A stretch of DNA of 64,000 nt from Kushneria marisflavi (GTDB lineage: Bacteria > Pseudomonadota > Gammaproteobacteria > Pseudomonadales > Halomonadaceae), in NCBI RefSeq assembly GCF_002157205.1, contig NZ_CP021358.1, positions 1,426,001-1,490,000 of the forward strand. The letters run 5' to 3'. Each line of letters opens with the position of its first letter. Within the stretch, counting starts at the first letter, position 1. Below the pieces are notes generated by a model, which saw only the letters and a list, made by a program, of their open reading frames with translations, was not told the origin of the DNA and ran no database searches. Below are positions 63,284 to 64,000 of the stretch, piece after piece. Position numbers and translations under genes: made by a program.

Positions 63284-64000
63284 CGCGATTCTCCTCCTGC
63301 TCGGCGCGGTAGCGTTCCACCCGCTCGACCAGCGCCGAAAGGATAGCGTTGGCATCACCAATCACGGCCAGATCGGCACGTTTGACCATGTCACAGCCTT
63401 CATCAAGGTTGATGGCCACGACCTTCTCGCAGGTCTGGATGCCCTGCAGGTGCTGAATGGCGCCCGAGATACCCACAGCGACATAAACCTTTGCCGAGAC
63501 CCAGGTACCGGTGGCACCGACCTGCCGATCACGCGGCATGTAGCCATCGTCGACCGCCACGCGTGAGGCGCCCTTGGTCGCCCCCAGCACTTCGGCGGCG
63601 TGATGGTAGTTGTCCCAGTCCTTGACGCCATTGCCGGCAGATAGAATGAACTCGGCCTCGGCCAGCGATACGCTGGCCGGATCGACCGCCACTTCACCAA
63701 TGTCCTCGATGCGACCGAGCACATTGGGCAGCGGCTGGGAGAGCTCGATGGGCTCGGCCGCGTGCCGGGTCTCGGTGACCGGGTCGGCGCACTCGGCCAG
63801 CGCAATCACGACGTGCGGCAGATCGCGAACAATGTCGGTCGTGCCGGCAGCACCGCGGGTGATACAGCGCCAGCCGGTGGCACTGTCACTGTTGGCCTCG
63901 ACCTGCCAGACCTGAGTAGCGGCACGCTCGCCCAGCCGAACCCCCAGACGTCGGCCCAGTTCGCCACCGCCCTGGGTGGAATCCGGCAGTAGCCAGTAGC
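63273..64000 (-). CDS. etfA: Electron transfer flavoprotein alpha subunit (5' end outside window)
   Basis: The frame is open from the window end to the stop at 63273 (about 242 codons). It carries the C-terminal FAD-binding domain: EFILSAGNGVKDWDNYHHAAEVLGATKGASRVAVDDGYMPRDRQVGATGTWVSAKVYVAVGISGAIQHLQGIQ, with the G-x-SGAIQH flavin motif. The N-terminal part is beyond the window. It forms the ETF dimer with the overlapping etfB gene. Confidence 0.9.
   Translation of the reverse strand, partial: YWLLPDSTQGGGELGRRLGVRLGERAATQVWQVEANSDSATGWRCITRGAAGTTDIVRDLPHVVIALAECADPVTETRHAAEPIELSQPLPNVLGRIEDIGEVAVDPASVSLAEAEFILSAGNGVKDWDNYHHAAEVLGATKGASRVAVDDGYMPRDRQVGATGTWVSAKVYVAVGISGAIQHLQGIQTCEKVVAINLDEGCDMVKRADLAVIGDANAILSALVERVERYRAEQEENRDAA

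Noticed and set aside
1-64000. CRISPR arrays, tRNA or rRNA genes
   Set aside because: No regularly spaced repeats and no recognisable tRNA or rRNA sequence were seen on either strand.

Overview
This 64 kb window looks like a chromosome segment of a halophilic gammaproteobacterium, most likely Halomonadaceae (Halomonas, Kushneria or Chromohalobacter type). I infer this from the gene content: a glycine-betaine demethylation cluster (gbcA, gbcB, soxBDAG, glyA, fdhA, purU, etfAB), a BCCT betaine transporter, a rhodopsin with its retinal-forming oxygenase, and a YejM/PbgA homologue. No marker in the window fixes the genus.

Layout. 1-5933: a YejM-like envelope sulfatase (cut by the window start), a blh plus bacteriorhodopsin-type gene pair, a membrane-anchored protein of unknown function and a Ca2+/cation antiporter. 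5934-8837: an AT-rich non-coding stretch, a Crp/Fnr regulator directly followed by a paralogue of the unknown protein, and umuD under a textbook LexA box. 8834-37481: umuC, broken into three pieces by two separate tyrosine-recombinase elements. The pieces are 8834-9073 (80 codons), 20215-20286 (24 codons) and 36489-37481; joined, they give a normal UmuC of about 431 residues.

Element 1 (about 9074-20214, 11.1 kb) carries two overlapping recombinase genes and a Cus-type copper/silver efflux operon with a Met-rich periplasmic protein. Element 2 (about 20287-36497, 16.2 kb) carries a compact four-gene recombinase module and divalent-metal cargo: an apolipoprotein N-acyltransferase, a broken lspA, a Zn/Cd/Pb ATPase with a MerR regulator, a ZIP transporter, an M23 peptidase, a clipped DsbA, a CzcD-type exporter and a BASS-family permease. 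Two near-identical 19-bp-spacer MerR operators place the ATPase and the CzcD exporter under the same regulator.

37529-45437: a response regulator/diguanylate cyclase, a 1501-residue CHASE-PAS hybrid kinase, and a MesD/MesX pair (core methionine synthase plus DUF1852 partner). 45906-64000: the betaine-to-glycine catabolic region. BCCT uptake feeds GbcAB, which removes the first methyl group. The EtfAB at the right edge probably serves a dimethylglycine dehydrogenase just outside. SoxBDAG oxidises sarcosine, FdhA oxidises released formaldehyde, PurU recovers formate from formyl-THF, and GlyA turns glycine into serine. Several clear terminators separate these units.

The most unusual structure is the twice-interrupted umuC, with an intact 72-bp exon-like island of umuC stranded between two metal-resistance elements. 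No CRISPR array, rRNA or tRNA gene was seen.
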